Source: Symbiodinium natans (lineage: Eukaryota > Sar > Dinophyceae > Suessiales > Symbiodiniaceae). From it: 64,000 nt of DNA. This document shows positions 31,678 to 42,557 of this stretch, in pieces. The stretch lies in the NCBI GenBank assembly GCA_905221605.1, contig CAJNDS010001113.1:1601891-1665890 (forward strand), read 5' to 3'. Position numbers and translations under genes: made by a program. The notes beneath the pieces were generated by a model. It ran no database searches. It saw nothing but the letters and a program-made list of their open reading frames with translations, and was not told where the DNA came from. How positions within the stretch are numbered: the first letter of the stretch is position 1; each line of letters starts with the position of its first letter.

Positions 31678-32357
31678 TAAACCCTAAACCCTAAACCCTA
31701 AACCCTAAACCCTAAACCCTAAACCCTAAACCCTAAACCCTAAACCCTAAACCGCCAAACCCCTCCCGTCTTTTTGGCGAGAGTCCGGGGACCAGAAATC
31801 GGAGAGCTGATCTTTGTGTTTAGGGGTGTAGGGTTTAGGGTTTAGGGTTTAGGGTTTAGGGTTTAGGGTTTAGGGTTTAGGGCGTTTTGGGGGGTTTCGG
31901 GTCAAGGGTTTAGGGGTGGAGGGGTTTGCGGGTTTAGGGGTTTAGGGTTAAGGGGTTTCGAGGGCTTATGGGCTTAGGGATTAGGGTTTTCGGTGGCTTG
32001 GGGTTTAGGGCGTCATCTCAAAGTACAACATCCGGAGGGCCCACAGTTGGTGCTTAGGGCTTAGGGTCTAGGGTGCCCTCAATATGGCTACAGAGGCCCA
32101 TACACCCAAACAAATGGTGTAATTAGGGCTTCTCGACCTGCAGCCACCATTTCTTGACATGCTTCCAAAAGAGCGGAAGAGCCCTGAATTAAGGAATAGA
32201 CCTTAAGTCATATTCAGGATCCCTATATAATACATCAAGGTATATCCCTAAACCCTAAACCCTAAACCCTAAACCCTAAACCCTAAACCCTAAACCCTAA
32301 CCCTAAACCCTAAACCCTAAACCCTAAACCCTAAACCCTAAACCCTAAACCCTAAAC

Positions 32358-32397
32358 TGAAGCGAGCTGCGGGCGCTGCGATTAGCAGCAGCGAGCG
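32358..32397 (+). repeat. Dispersed GC-rich module, copy 2
   Basis: Matches 4880-4920 with few changes (GAAGCGAGCTGCGGGCGCTG and onward) and again follows CCCTAAACT directly. The following 120 bp is GC-rich and full of short inverted repeats. Confidence 0.6.
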
Positions 32398-32861
32398 TGC
32401 AGGGGGCGACAGCCCCTGCCAGCTCCGGAGCATGCGCGACAGTCGCTGCGAAGGAGCTCCGTTGGCTGCACCGGCTCGGTGCCGGCGCACGCGACAGGCG
32501 TGCTGGAGCATAAGAGAAATATATGACCCTAAACCTTGGGCTTGCGTCGCGAGCGTCCTTTAGGATTTAGGAGTTTGGATTTAGGATTTAGGATTTACTT
32601 GCGCCGTGGAGGTCGAAGGGCTTAAGCGCCGCCCCCCAATATAGGGGGGCGGCCTTGGCCCTGAGTTTAGGGTTTAGGGGTTTAGGGTTTAGGGTTTAGG
32701 GTTTAGGGTTTAGGGTTTAGGGTAGGGGTCAGTCAGGCAGGTGGCAAACAAAAACCCTTACACTCCCCGATATCCCCCAAGCCCCTAGAAGTGTAGCCCT
32801 CAACCCCGAACCTTAATTTAAACCCTAGCTCCATGCCAGTATTCTATACTCATCCTTGCAG

Positions 32862-33000
32862 GTTCAGAGGTGGAATCAGGCTGTTTTTCTCAAGTCACGC
32901 TACACGTCCGTGGGGACATAAGGTACCTAGTTCGCCTAATTCTCTATTTCACGTTCACTGAACAGAAGTTCCCATTCACTTTTGCACCATTCTTCGTCGT
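32862..33000 (+). repeat. Dispersed repeat, copy 1
   Basis: Shares with 63533-63700 the blocks AATCAGGCTG, TTTTCTCAAGTCACG, GGTACCTAGT and ACTTTTGCNCCAT in the same order. Type unknown. Confidence 0.6.
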
Positions 33001-33045
33001 GGCTGAGGGTTTAGGGGTTCAGGGTTGAGGGTACGGATCAGGCAG

Positions 33046-33114
33046 ATCTGCTTCAAGATGCGCTATGCCATCACCCCGGCAGCCCAGCTGGTTCACATGG
33101 ACAACCAGGACTAA
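33046..33114 (+). CDS. Possible terminal exon, unknown protein
   Basis: After GATCAGGCAG the frame reads ICFKMRYAITPAAQLVHMDN and then QD-stop (TAA, 33112-33114). A GT within it (GCTG followed by GTTCAC) could serve as donor instead. Product unknown. Confidence 0.5.
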   Translation: MCFKMRYAITPAAQLVHMDNQD

Positions 33115-33439
33115 ACCGAAAACCCGAAAATACTAACACCCTAAAAACCCGAAAACCCCCAAAACCCCGAAACCCCAAAACCGTAAAACCGCAAAAACCC
33201 GAAAACACCAAAACCCCCTAAACCCCAAACCCGAAACGCAAAGCATTGCCGTGATCACCCCTCATTTGAGGGGCTTTGGGTTCTTTGTAAGAGATACTAT
33301 GACCCAGAGGGTGTCGATTCCCTGAACAGCCGCTTTAAACCAAAAAGGGCACCCTCTTTATTCCTAGGTTGCTCTCGGGTCTAGGAGCCACCTTCTCGGG
33401 TCTAAACATCCAAATAGTCAGCATGTAGTAGTCCCAACT

Positions 33440-33515
33440 TTGGATGTTCCCCCTTATACTAATGGTCCTGAATAGGGATTACTAAGGACTGCTAGTAAAA
33501 GGGGGAACATCCCAA
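33440..33515. mobile_element. 76-bp MITE-like element, TTGGGATGTTCCCCC family
   Basis: The left end TTGGATGTTCCCCCTTATAC is the inverted counterpart of the right end, whose complement begins TTGGGATGTTCCCCC. Related copies: 54623-54767 and end fragments near 53590-53627 and 53937. Confidence 0.6.
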
Positions 33516-35220
33516 CCTTAAACCCCCTAAATCCTACACCCTCAGCCCCATGACCAAGCCCCTAAACCCTAAACCCTAAACCCTAAACCCTAAACCCTAA
33601 ACCCTAAACCCTAAACCCTAAACCCTAAACCCTAAACCCTAAACCCTAAACCCTAAACCCTAAACCCTAAACCCTAAACCCTAAACCCTAAACCACCCTC
33701 AACCCCTAAACTCTAAAAGCCCGAAACCTAAACCCTAAATCCCCGAAACCCTAAGCACCAGACTTCTGGGGGCCTTTCCCTTGGTCTCACACGATTCTGG
33801 AAGCCAGCCCCCCCCCCCCCCCCCTCCTCCTCCCTTTAGATGTTAGGGTTTAGGTTTTAGGGTTAGGGTTTCCTTCCCCCCTCTCATGACCGTGTTTAGA
33901 GCTTCGCGGTTTAGGTTTAGGGTTTAGTAGGGCTTGGTAGGGTTTAGATGGGTTTAGGGTTCAGAGTCCTTACGTATGAGTTCATGCGTTCAGCTGACCA
34001 AAAAACCCAAGTCCCAAACCCTATACCCGAAACCATAAACCTTAAACCCTAAACCCCCAAACCTTTCGCCCGAAGCCTTTTGTTTGAGAGGACCTCATGG
34101 GGTTCCCTATATACCGCCCTCTATACTACCCCGCTAGGTGCCCCCGTCATGCAACTAACCTTAATCCTAAATGTCCTTAATTATGGGGGGAACCTTGGGG
34201 GGTAGCAGCCCTAAACCCTAAACCCTAACCCTAAACCCTAACCCTAAACCCTAAACCCTAAACCCTAAACCCTAAACCCTAAACCCTAACCCTAAACCCT
34301 AAACCCTAAACCCTAAACCCTAAACCCTAAACCCTAAACCCTTAACCTAAACCCTAAACCCTAAACCCTAAACCCTAAACCCTAAACCCTAAACCCTAAA
34401 CCCTAAACCCTAAACCCTAAACCCTAAACCCTAAACCCTAAACCCTAAACCCTAAACCCTGAACCCTGAACCCTGAACCCTGGACGCTGAACCCTAAACC
34501 CTAAACCCTAACCCCTAACCCTAAACCCTAAGCCCTAAACCCTAAACCCTAACCTCTAACCCCTAACCCCTAACCCCTAACCCCTAAACGCTAAACCCTA
34601 AACCCTAAACCCTAGACCCTAAACCCTAAACCCCCAAGCCCTTGGCCTGGTGCCTTTCTTGAGAGGACCTGGCGTTGGTCCTCAACGCTTTGGCCGATGC
34701 GGGCGCAGTTTCGTGGCCTGTGAGTCATAAGAAAAGGGGAACCCGATGAGAAGGTTTAGGGTGTAGGGTTTAGGGTTTAGGGTTTAGGGTTTAGGCGCTT
34801 TAGGCGGTTTAGGCGGTTTAGGGTTTGGGGCTTGGGGTTTGGGGTTTAGGGTGTTGATGCCTGCTTTTCCCTCTCAAGAACCTGCAAGTAAGCCACCTTA
34901 AAGGCCTTAAAGCCTTAAAGGCCTTAAAGGCCTTAAAGCCTTAAAGCCTTGAAGCCTTAAAGCCTCAAAGCCTTGAAGCCTTGAAGCCTTAAACCCTCAA
35001 AACAACACCCCAAACCCCAAATCCTAAACCCCAAGCCCTAAACCCCCCAATCCCCGAACCCCCAAACCCTAAACCCCAAACCCTAGACCCTAAACCCCAA
35101 ACCCCAAACCCTAAACCCTAAACCCTAAACCCTAAACCCTAACCCCTAAACCCTAAACCCCAAACCCTAAACCCTAAACCCCGAAAACCCTAAACCCTAA
35201 ACCCTAAACCCCAAGCCCAG

Positions 35221-35293
35221 GAGAGCTCAGCCTTCAACAGCCCCCTTGGCATGATGGTGCTGGAGGAGGCGGCGACTCCCCCTAAGCCCAAGG
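35221..35293 (+). CDS. Exon-like island, unknown protein
   Basis: Begins right after CCAAGCCCAG and ends before GT at 35294. Reads ESSAFNSPLGMMVLEEAATP then PKPK. It sits 105 bp before element E4. Product unknown. Confidence 0.45.
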
Positions 35294-35427
35294 GTTTAGG
35301 GTTTAGGTTTAGGGTTTAGGGTTTGGGGTTTAGGGTTTAGGGTTTAGGGTTTAGGGTTTAGGGTTTAGGGTTTAGGGTTTAGGGTTTAGGGTTTAGGGTG
35401 TTCCAAAGTGCCGCGGTCCCGACCCGC

Positions 35428-35454
35428 GCCAGGGGCGGGTCGGGCCACCTCGGT
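35428..35454. promoter_or_regulatory. E4 left-end hairpin
   Basis: Stem CCCGACCCGC with GCGGGTCGGG retained while the loop is cut to 7 nt. Confidence 0.7.
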
Positions 35455-36196
35455 GCAGCGGATCCCACCCCAGCCACCCAAACTACCGCCTTTTTCGGGC
35501 CTAGAGCGGTCTACCCTCCACAGCCCCCCTGTGTTGACTGCTGCTGTTGCTTGAGCCTATACACTTTCCTGGATCAACAGGGAGCGGGACAATCTGTTTC
35601 ACCCATATTGTGTTTAAGACACCCTCAAGCCCAATTCCGGACCCAAGCTCATTCATATGGCAGAATGGCGAGGGCCAAGCGCGGAAGGCCCGGCCACCCG
35701 CTGGCGCAAGGGCTTCTCTGGCCCAGCTTGGTCTTTGTTCGCGCATCTTGGGCCCGGTCTCCCCACCGACCGGGGTCGCGCAAGGGCCGGCGGGGGGCAA
35801 CCCTGGCGGGCGGCGACCCTGGCGGGGCGTGGCGGGGGCAACCCTGGCAATAGCAAGGGCAACGCAAGGGCAGCCCTGGCGGGGCAACCCTGCTGGCGGG
35901 GGCAACCCCGGCACGGGCAAGGGCCCTTCCCGCACCTGGGGCCCATAGAGAAGGACGACGAAGCCTCGCCAGCGCGCGAGGAGGACGAGGCCGTCGCAGA
36001 GAAGGTGCACAATTCCTGAGTAGGCGACGTGAGGAGGCGTGGAACCCTGACAGGGCACCCTGGCGGGGTCAACCCTGGCGGAACCCTGCCAAGGGCAACC
36101 CTAACTCGGCGGCAACCCTGGTGGGGGCAACGCTGGTGGGGGCCAGCCCTGGTGGGGGCAACCCTGGCAGGGGTAAAACTGGGCAACCCGGCGGGG

Positions 36197-36710
36197 TTGC
36201 GATAGAAACCACTGGGTTTTGGAGTACTATACTTTAATACTTTTTTGGGTTCTGGGTTCCTATTATAGTTACTTGTACCTAAAAGGTATATACTTTTTTT
36301 CCAGGGTCTACTCCAAAGGTGGGACCATTAAATCTACTGGACGTCTTAATTTAAAAATAGAATGACATTGAAAGATTTCTCATAAAGTAAAATAGGATGA
36401 AGATAGAAGTAAATAAGAGAATGAATCCTGCATTTTTATTTGGTACAGCTTTTAACATAGCATATTGGCATAAGAAATACCATTCAGGTACGATATGTAA
36501 AGGAGTAAGCAATCCACATGCTTCTAATGCATTATCTGGATGTGAGAAAGAAGAGAAGCCGAAATGAATTTGAAGAAGATATAGATAGAGAATTAATCTC
36601 TTTCCATAGAAACCTTTACTAATAATGAAAGGAAAAATGCTATTTTATTATTAGTGGGATTCCTTCAGGAATATTCGAAGATAGAAAATGTAGCTTAAAA
36701 ATATGAAAAA
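36197..36710 (-). pseudogene. cob: Mitochondrial cytochrome b fragment (NUMT)
   Basis: An AT-rich island within GC-rich minisatellite. The reverse strand reads SSNIPEGIPLIIK, then, after a frame change, IFPFIISKGFYG, LQIHFGFSSFSHPDNALEAC and LTPLHIVPEWYFLCQYAMLK. The PEWY motif (36477-36488) is the quinol-site signature of cytochrome b, which in mitochondria is the core membrane subunit of complex III. The fragment covers roughly the C-terminal half. A stop at 36351-36353 and frame changes, one next to a T run, show it is not functional here; after it, KLRRPVDLM appears in another frame. The residues look dinoflagellate. The junctions with the minisatellite are abrupt at both ends. Confidence 0.9.
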
Positions 36711-37650
36711 TGGCGGGGGCAACCCTGGTGGGGGCAACCCTGGCAGGGGCAACCCTGGCGGGGGCAACCCTGGCGGGGGCAACCCTGGCGGGGGCAACCC
36801 TGGCGGGGGCAACCCTGACGCGGGCAACCCTGAACCCTGGCGGGGGAACCCTGGCGGGGGCAAGCCTGGCGGGGGCAACCTGGCGGGGGCAACCCTGATA
36901 AGCGACCCTGGCGGGGGCAACTCTGGCGGGGGCAACCCTGGTGGGGGCAACCCTGACGGGGCAACCCTGGTGGGGGCAACCCTGGCGGGGGCAACCCTGG
37001 TGGGGGCAACCCTGGCGGGGCAACCCTGGCCTGGTCGGGGCAACCCTGACAGAAACAACCCTCGCAACCCTGGCGGGGGGCAACCCTGGCGGGGGCAACC
37101 CTGGTGGGGGGGCAACCCTGGCGGGTAGGCAACCCTGGCCCTGGCGGGGGGCAACCCTGACGGGGGGGCAACCCTGGCGGACGCGGGGGCAACCCTGGCC
37201 AGGGCAACCTGGCGGGGGCAAATGTGGCGGCGGGGGCAACCCTAACTTCGGGGCAACCCTGGCAGCAGGCGGGGGCAACCCCTGGCGGGGGGGCAACCCT
37301 GGCGGGGGCAACCCTGCCGGGGCAACCCTGGCGGGGGCAACCCTGGCGCGGGGGCAACCCTGGTGTGGGGGCAACCCTGGCCGGAGCAACCCTGGCGGGG
37401 GCAACCCTGGTGGGGGCAACCCTGACTTTGGGGGCGGGGCAACCCTGCGGGGCAACCCTGGCGGGGGCAACCCTGGCGGGGGCAACCCTGGCGGGGGCAA
37501 CCCTGGCGGTGGCAACCCTGGCGGGGGCAACCCTGCCGGGGGCGGGGGCAACCCTGGCGGGGGCAACCCTGGCGGGGGCAACCCTGGCGGGGGCAACCCT
37601 GGCGTGGGCAACCCTGGCGGGGGCAACCCTGGCGGGGGCAAAGTGAGGTG
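36711..37650 (+). repeat. 15-bp minisatellite in E4
   Basis: Dense GGGGGCAACCCTGGC units, most regular at 37450-37640. Confidence 0.9.
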
Positions 37651-39144
37651 ACGTGTGTGTTTTTTTTTTAATACATATACGTCTGGAGTTTCAAAGGAGC
37701 TGGCGGGGGCCACTAATGGAGAACTTTGGCAGGGCCCTTCATAGAGAAGCCTGAATAGGCGAGGCCAATTCCGGGAACCAACCCAAGTAGGCTGGCGGCG
37801 CCCTGGCGGGGGCAACCCTGGCGGGGGCAACCCTGGTGGGGGCAACCGCCAGGGGGCAAATCTGGGGCAACCCTGGTGGGGGCAACCCTGGTGGGGGCCA
37901 TTTGACGAACCCTGACGGGCTGACAGGAAACAACCTGGCGGGGGCAACCCTATTCTGGCGGGGGCAACCCTGGCGGGGGCAAGCCTGGTAGGGGGCGCAA
38001 CGGCTTCTTAGGCCCGACCTCCCCCGCCGGGGTCGCGCGTCGGGGGTTTAGGGTTAATCCATTATTACATTGTGCCCTATGGCTAGCAGGGATGCATCAG
38101 GTGTGGCAAGCTCGATCTGCTTGGCAAAGCAAGCAGATCTCGAAGCGGTAGCGTTCAGTTGTACCGGCCGCCGCCTGGCGCGGGCGGCCTATGGTTTAGG
38201 GCTAAGGGTTTTTGGGTTCTTGGATTTTGGGTTTTTTGGGGTCGTTTTGTTTGGGGTAAGGGTACCCCAAGCCTGAACAAGGGCTTTGAGTGTTTCAGGA
38301 TGTTTGGGTGTTTGGGGTCTCTTTTTTTTTGCAAGGGTAATTACCCAAATCCCTGGAAACTAAACCCAAAACCCTAAACCCTAAACCCTAGCCCTAAACC
38401 CTAAACCCTGAACCCTGAACCCTGAACCCTGAACCCTGAACCCTGAACCCTGAACCCACCCTCCCTTAAGAACCCTATAATCCCTGAAAAGGTCGTGATG
38501 AAGACATGGCCCTGCGCTGCCATAGCCCCTCGCCCGTGCGGGGGAGTCGTATGCCAGGGTGCTTGAGGGCTTTCGGGCTTTAGGGGTTTTAGGGCTTTAG
38601 TGGTTTAGGGTTTAGGGTTTCGGGATTTTAGGGCTTTAGTGGTTTAGGGTTTAGGGTTTCGGGATTTTAGGTAGGGATTTTAGGGCTTCAGGGCTTTAGG
38701 GCTTTAGGGGTTTTCGGGTTTTGGGGTTTAGGGGTTTAGGGTTTTAGGGTTTTCGGGTCTTGGGGTTTTAGGGCTTTAGGGTCTTGGTGGTTTAGGGCTT
38801 TGGTGCTTTGGGGGCTTGAGGGCTTTGTGATTTTAGGGTTTTGGGTTTTAGGGTTTTAGAGGTTTAGGGTTTTAGGGTTTAAGGGTTTTAGGGTTTTAGG
38901 GTTTTAGGTTTTAGGGGGTGTTCGGGTTTTAGGGTTTTTAGGGTTTTAGGGTGTTCGGGTTTTAGGGTTTATGGGTTTTTGGGTTTTAGGGTTTTAGGGT
39001 TTTAGGGCTCTAGGGTTTCAGGGCGTTTAGGGTTTAGAGGTTAGCCTACCTCAACCCTAAACCCTAAACCCTAAACCCCAAACCCCAAACCCCAAACCCT
39101 AAACCCTAAACCCTAAACCTTAAACCCTAAACCCTAAACCCCAG

Positions 39145-39225
39145 CTGAGGACTTGCTCACGGATGTGGCCGCCATCGCGGTTCTCGTGGCCGTCCACGTT
39201 GCCTCAACGGCGCGGCGGAACCTGA
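39145..39225 (+). CDS. Exon-like island, hydrophobic segment
   Basis: Follows AACCCCAG and ends at a GT candidate (39226). Reads EDLLTDVAAIAVLVAVHVAS and continues TARRNL, resembling one membrane helix followed by positive residues. Product unknown. Confidence 0.45.
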   Translation: MRTCSRMWPPSRFSWPSTLPQRRGGT

Positions 39226-39353
39226 GTTTGGGTCAGGGGCCCTGGCTTCCGGGGAACTCTAAGGTTTTAGGGTTTTGGGGTTTTGGGGTTTTAGGGTTTA
39301 GGGTTTAGGGTTTAGGGTTTAGAGTTCAGGAGGGGCGAGGGCACGATTTTCAG

Positions 39354-39424
39354 GAACAAAGCCATGCTCGACACCTCGCTCAACCCAAAAACTGGAGCCT
39401 TCTGGAACCTGCAACATCTCTCAA
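39354..39424 (+). CDS. Exon-like island, unknown protein
   Basis: After GATTTTCAG it reads NKAMLDTSLNPKTGAFWNLQ then HLS and ends before GTCTTT. Protein-like composition; product unknown. Confidence 0.45.
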
Positions 39425-40783
39425 GTCTTTGGGGTTTAAGGTTTAGGGTTTAGGGTTTAGGGTTTAGGGTTTAGGGTTTAGGGTTTAGGGAGGGTTGACA
39501 GGATTTGCTTTTGTTCCCCGTAATGACTATATGATCCTTATCAAGCCATGAAAATGTGATGTTTATAGGGGCCCTCCAAAGCTACTCCAGTTTGGGGTGT
39601 AGATTCGAGGGTTTGGGGTGGCTTGTGCAATTGGGCCTTGCAGAGCTACCACAACTTCCTACATGTAGCCTTAAGTCTCAAAACCTAGGCTCTCAAACCC
39701 TAAGCTCTCCTGAGCTCCAAGCCCTAAGCCCTAAGCCCTAAACCCTGAACCCTAAACCCTACACCCTAAGCCCTAAACCCTAAACCCTAAGCCCTAGCCC
39801 TAAGCCCTAAACCCTAAACCCTAAACCCTAAACCCTAAACCCTAAGCCCTAAACCCTAAACCCTACACCCTGAGCCCTAAACCCTAAGCCCTAAGCCCTA
39901 AGCCCTAAGCCCTAAGCCCTAAGCCCTAAGCCTAAACCCTAAACCCTAAACCCAAAACCCAAAACCCAAAACCCTAAGCCCCAAGTCAGCCAGCCTGGCC
40001 TAAGGCGGCTTCGTGGGCCTCCTCGTGGCCACTTGCGGGCAATGTTGAAGGAGGGTTAGGGTTTAGGGTTTAGGGTTCAGGGAGTTTAGGGTTTAGGCTT
40101 TTCGAACTTGCTTTTTTGTGTACTTTTCGTTCTAAGGGCATATAGGTTCCTTTCCACAGCCCACGAACTCCTGAAATTGGATCCCCCGCCACACAAAGCA
40201 ACACACACCTTAAACCCTAAACCCTTAAACCCTCAAACCCTAAACCCTAAACCCTAAACCCTAAACCCTTAAACGGGCTCTGGAAGCGCTTAGGGCCTTC
40301 AGACTTCTGAAAGGGTTTTTAAGACTTCTGTGGGATCCAAAACAGGTCTGAGGTTTTAGAGGTTCCAAAACGTTCTGTGTAGGGTTTAGGGTTTAGGGTT
40401 TAGGGTTTAGGGTTTAGGGTTTAGGGTTTAGGGTTAGTTGAGGGATTTAGGGTTCACACAGGTTTAGTTGGGGTTGAGCGTGTAGTTCTTTTTTTAAAAT
40501 AAGGGTTTAGGGGCGCGATGGGTTTGGGTGTTTTGGGGGTTTCGGGTGTCGGGGCTTAAAATGGAGTCGGGGGCCTGTTTTTTTTCGGGGGCTTTTGGGG
40601 TTTTAGGGTTGTAGGCTTTTAGGGTTCTAGGGTTTTAGGGTTCTAGGGTTTTGGGGTTTCAGGGTTTTGGGGTTTAGGGTTTTAGGGATTTAGGGTTGAG
40701 GGTTCAGGGTGAAAAATCCCAAAAACCCTAAACCCTAAACCCTAAACCCTAAACCCTGTGCCCGAAATGAGTGCACTGGGCAG

Positions 40784-40845
40784 ATGGCGTTGTGGGCCCT
40801 GATTTCCTTGATCACGACGCCGTTGGTCAGCAGCTTGGTCTACAG
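40784..40845 (+). CDS. Exon-like island, hydrophobic segment
   Basis: Between CTGGGCAG and CTACAG followed by GC. Reads MALWALISLITTPLVSSLVY, which could be a membrane helix. Product unknown. Confidence 0.4.
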
Positions 40846-41219
40846 GCCGGGGGTTAGGGGGGTTTAGGGTTTAGGGTTTAGGGTTTTGGGTGTAGGGGTT
40901 CAGGGTTTTATGGGGCTTAGGGTTTAGGGTTCAGGGGTTGAGGGCTAGAGGGTTCAGTGCCTCGTTGTCTAAACTCTGAGCTGCAAACCGTCCCCTAAAC
41001 CCAAGAACCTTCGAAGCCTGGTCCCCCAAACGACACCTTGACCCCAAACCCGAAACCCTAAACCCGAAACCCGAAATACTAAACCCGAAACCAAACCCTA
41101 AACCCTAAACCCTAAACCCTAAACCCTAAACCCTAAACCCTAAACCCTCAACCCTCAACCCTCAACCCTCAACCCTAAACGCGGCTTACCCCCTCGGCCC
41201 CCACTACCAGCCTTGTCAG

Positions 41220-41294
41220 GGGCACGGCCGAAGGGTACCTGGCCGCCGGACTGAAGCACCTGTCCATGTGGAACACCGCGATGGACCCTCGGCG
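41220..41294 (+). CDS. Exon-like island, unknown protein
   Basis: Follows CTTGTCAG. Reads GTAEGYLAAGLKHLSMWNTA then MDPR, ending either at the donor GTGATG (41295) or, if read through, at the TGA 41296-41298. Product unknown. Confidence 0.5.
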
Positions 41295-41591
41295 GTGATG
41301 TGTTCAGGGTTAAACCCTCAAACCTAAACCCTAAACCCTACACCCTAAAGCCTAGACCCTTAAACCCTAAACCTTGACCCCTGAACCCCTATGTAAGCCC
41401 CAAACCCTTACGTAGTCCCTAAACCCTCAACCCTAAGTCTGAAACCCCTCAACCCTAAACCCTGGACCCCAAACCCCAAATCCCAAGCCCGACACCTCAA
41501 GTGAGGGATGACAAAACCTACATCGACAAGCAGAGAGAGGCGCCCTCCCTCTCGATGAGCAGCGGTGTGTTTTGCTCAAGAAAACGATGAG

Positions 41592-41874
41592 AGAATCCAA
41601 CAATCTTACGGTTTCATAAAGAGAAAACAGCATGTGCTTGTGTATGGTTGGCAAAAGAGTTGTACAGCGTACCAGATCTAGAAGATGATGAATCACCACT
41701 TGGAGGTTCATGGGTAGTTTTAAGTTGGGTTGTAAGTATGGTAACTATACTTCTAACCCTGTCCAGGGTACTTACAACCCGACTTGTAACTACCCATGAA
41801 CCTCCAAGCAGTTGTTTCGAAGCTAACAACAGAGGTACCGATAGAACAAGGCCCAAGCCCTCGACTGCTTAGAG
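41592..41874 (+). CDS. Two exon-like segments split by an introner-like element
   Basis: Exon 1 (41592-41705) reads NPTILRFHKEK, then ACVWLAKELYSVPDLEDDES and PLG. Exon 2 (41809-41874) reads VVSKLTTEVPIEQGPSPRLL. The 103 nt between them, from GT at 41706 to AG at 41808, lie inside a 110-bp inverted-repeat element, and their removal restores one frame exactly (one base plus two). Exon 2 ends before GTTCAGGG, the start of a second, half copy of the same element. Product unknown. Confidence 0.55.
41699..41808. mobile_element. 110-bp inverted-repeat element (CTTGGAGGTTCA family), copy B, introner-like
   Basis: About 40-bp ends, CTTGGAGGTTCATGGGTAGT on each strand with three mismatches in 40. The termini supply a donor (GGAG followed by GTTCAT) and an acceptor (CTCCAAG). 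A two-base CA at each side may be the target duplication. Confidence 0.7.
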
Positions 41875-42068
41875 GTTCAGGGTACCTAGTAACCCATTAT
41901 AAGCGTAGTTACACCCGCACATAAGCCCCTTAAGTACCCAATGCCCTTAACCCTAAACCCTAAACCCGAACCCTAAACCCTAAACCCTAAACCCTAAACC
42001 CTAAACCCTAATCCCTAATCCCTAAACCCCAAACCCTAAACCCTAAACCCCAAACCCTAAACTCTAAG

Positions 42069-42141
42069 CAAGAGGCAACCTTGGAGATGTTTACCATCCT
42101 CGTGGTCGCCGCCTTCAGCAAGGTGCCATTCCCATGGCAAA
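42069..42141 (+). CDS. Exon-like island, frame uncertain
   Basis: After CTCTAAG; one frame reads QEATLEMFTILVVAAFSKVP (hydrophobic), another RGNLGDVYHPRGRRLQQGAI, which is in phase with exon 41809-41874. Donor would be GC at 42142. Confidence 0.4.
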
Positions 42142-42557
42142 GCCGGGGGGGTTTGGGGGGTTTAGGGTTTAGTGTTTAGGGTTTAGGGTTTAGGGTTTAG
42201 GGTTTAGGGTTTAGGGTTTACGGTTTAGGGTTTAGGGTTTATGGTTTAGGGGGTTTAGGGTTTCAGGGGTTTAGGGTCTCAGGGGCTGAGGGGTTTAGGG
42301 TTTCAGGGTTTGGGGTGGAGGGTTTAGTTTGTTTAGGGATTAGGGAGCCTTATAGACCCCAGACCTTGAAGCCGGCGCAAGGACACCGGGGCGGCCAAGT
42401 GGTTCGGGTTTGGGTTTAGGGGTTTAGGGTTTAGGGTTTAGGGTTTAGGGTTGAGGGTTGAGGGTTTAGGGTTGAGGGTTTAGGGTTTAGGGTAGTTTAG
42501 GGTTTAGGGTAGTTTAGGGTTTAGGGTTTAGGGTTTAGGGTTTCAGGGGTTGATTCG

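Larger units (their letters stand above)
25988..35398. repeat. Telomere-like tract with exon-like islands
   Basis: Alternating TTTAGGG and CCCTAAA arrays plus uniform variant arrays listed separately. Intervals 26090-26200, 26450-26600, 28010-28130, 28200-28440, 30390-30590, 31040-31160, 32400-32640, 32830-33000, 33240-33420 and 34080-34200 are low-copy DNA in which I see no supportable gene. 34905-34990 is a CCTTAAAG/CTTGAAG repeat. Confidence 0.85.
35399..38194 (+). mobile_element. E4: 2.8-kb TTTAGGG-bounded element with organellar insertion
   Basis: Left edge TGTTCCAAAGTGCC after TTTAGGG (35392-35398) and right edge CGGCCTATGG before TTTAGGG. The left stem is intact with a 7-nt loop; both right-end hairpins are present. 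The middle lacks ORF1 and ORF2 and holds minisatellite blocks (35790-36195, 36711-37650, 37800-37990) on either side of the cytochrome b fragment. It is more diverged from E1 than E3 is. Confidence 0.6.
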
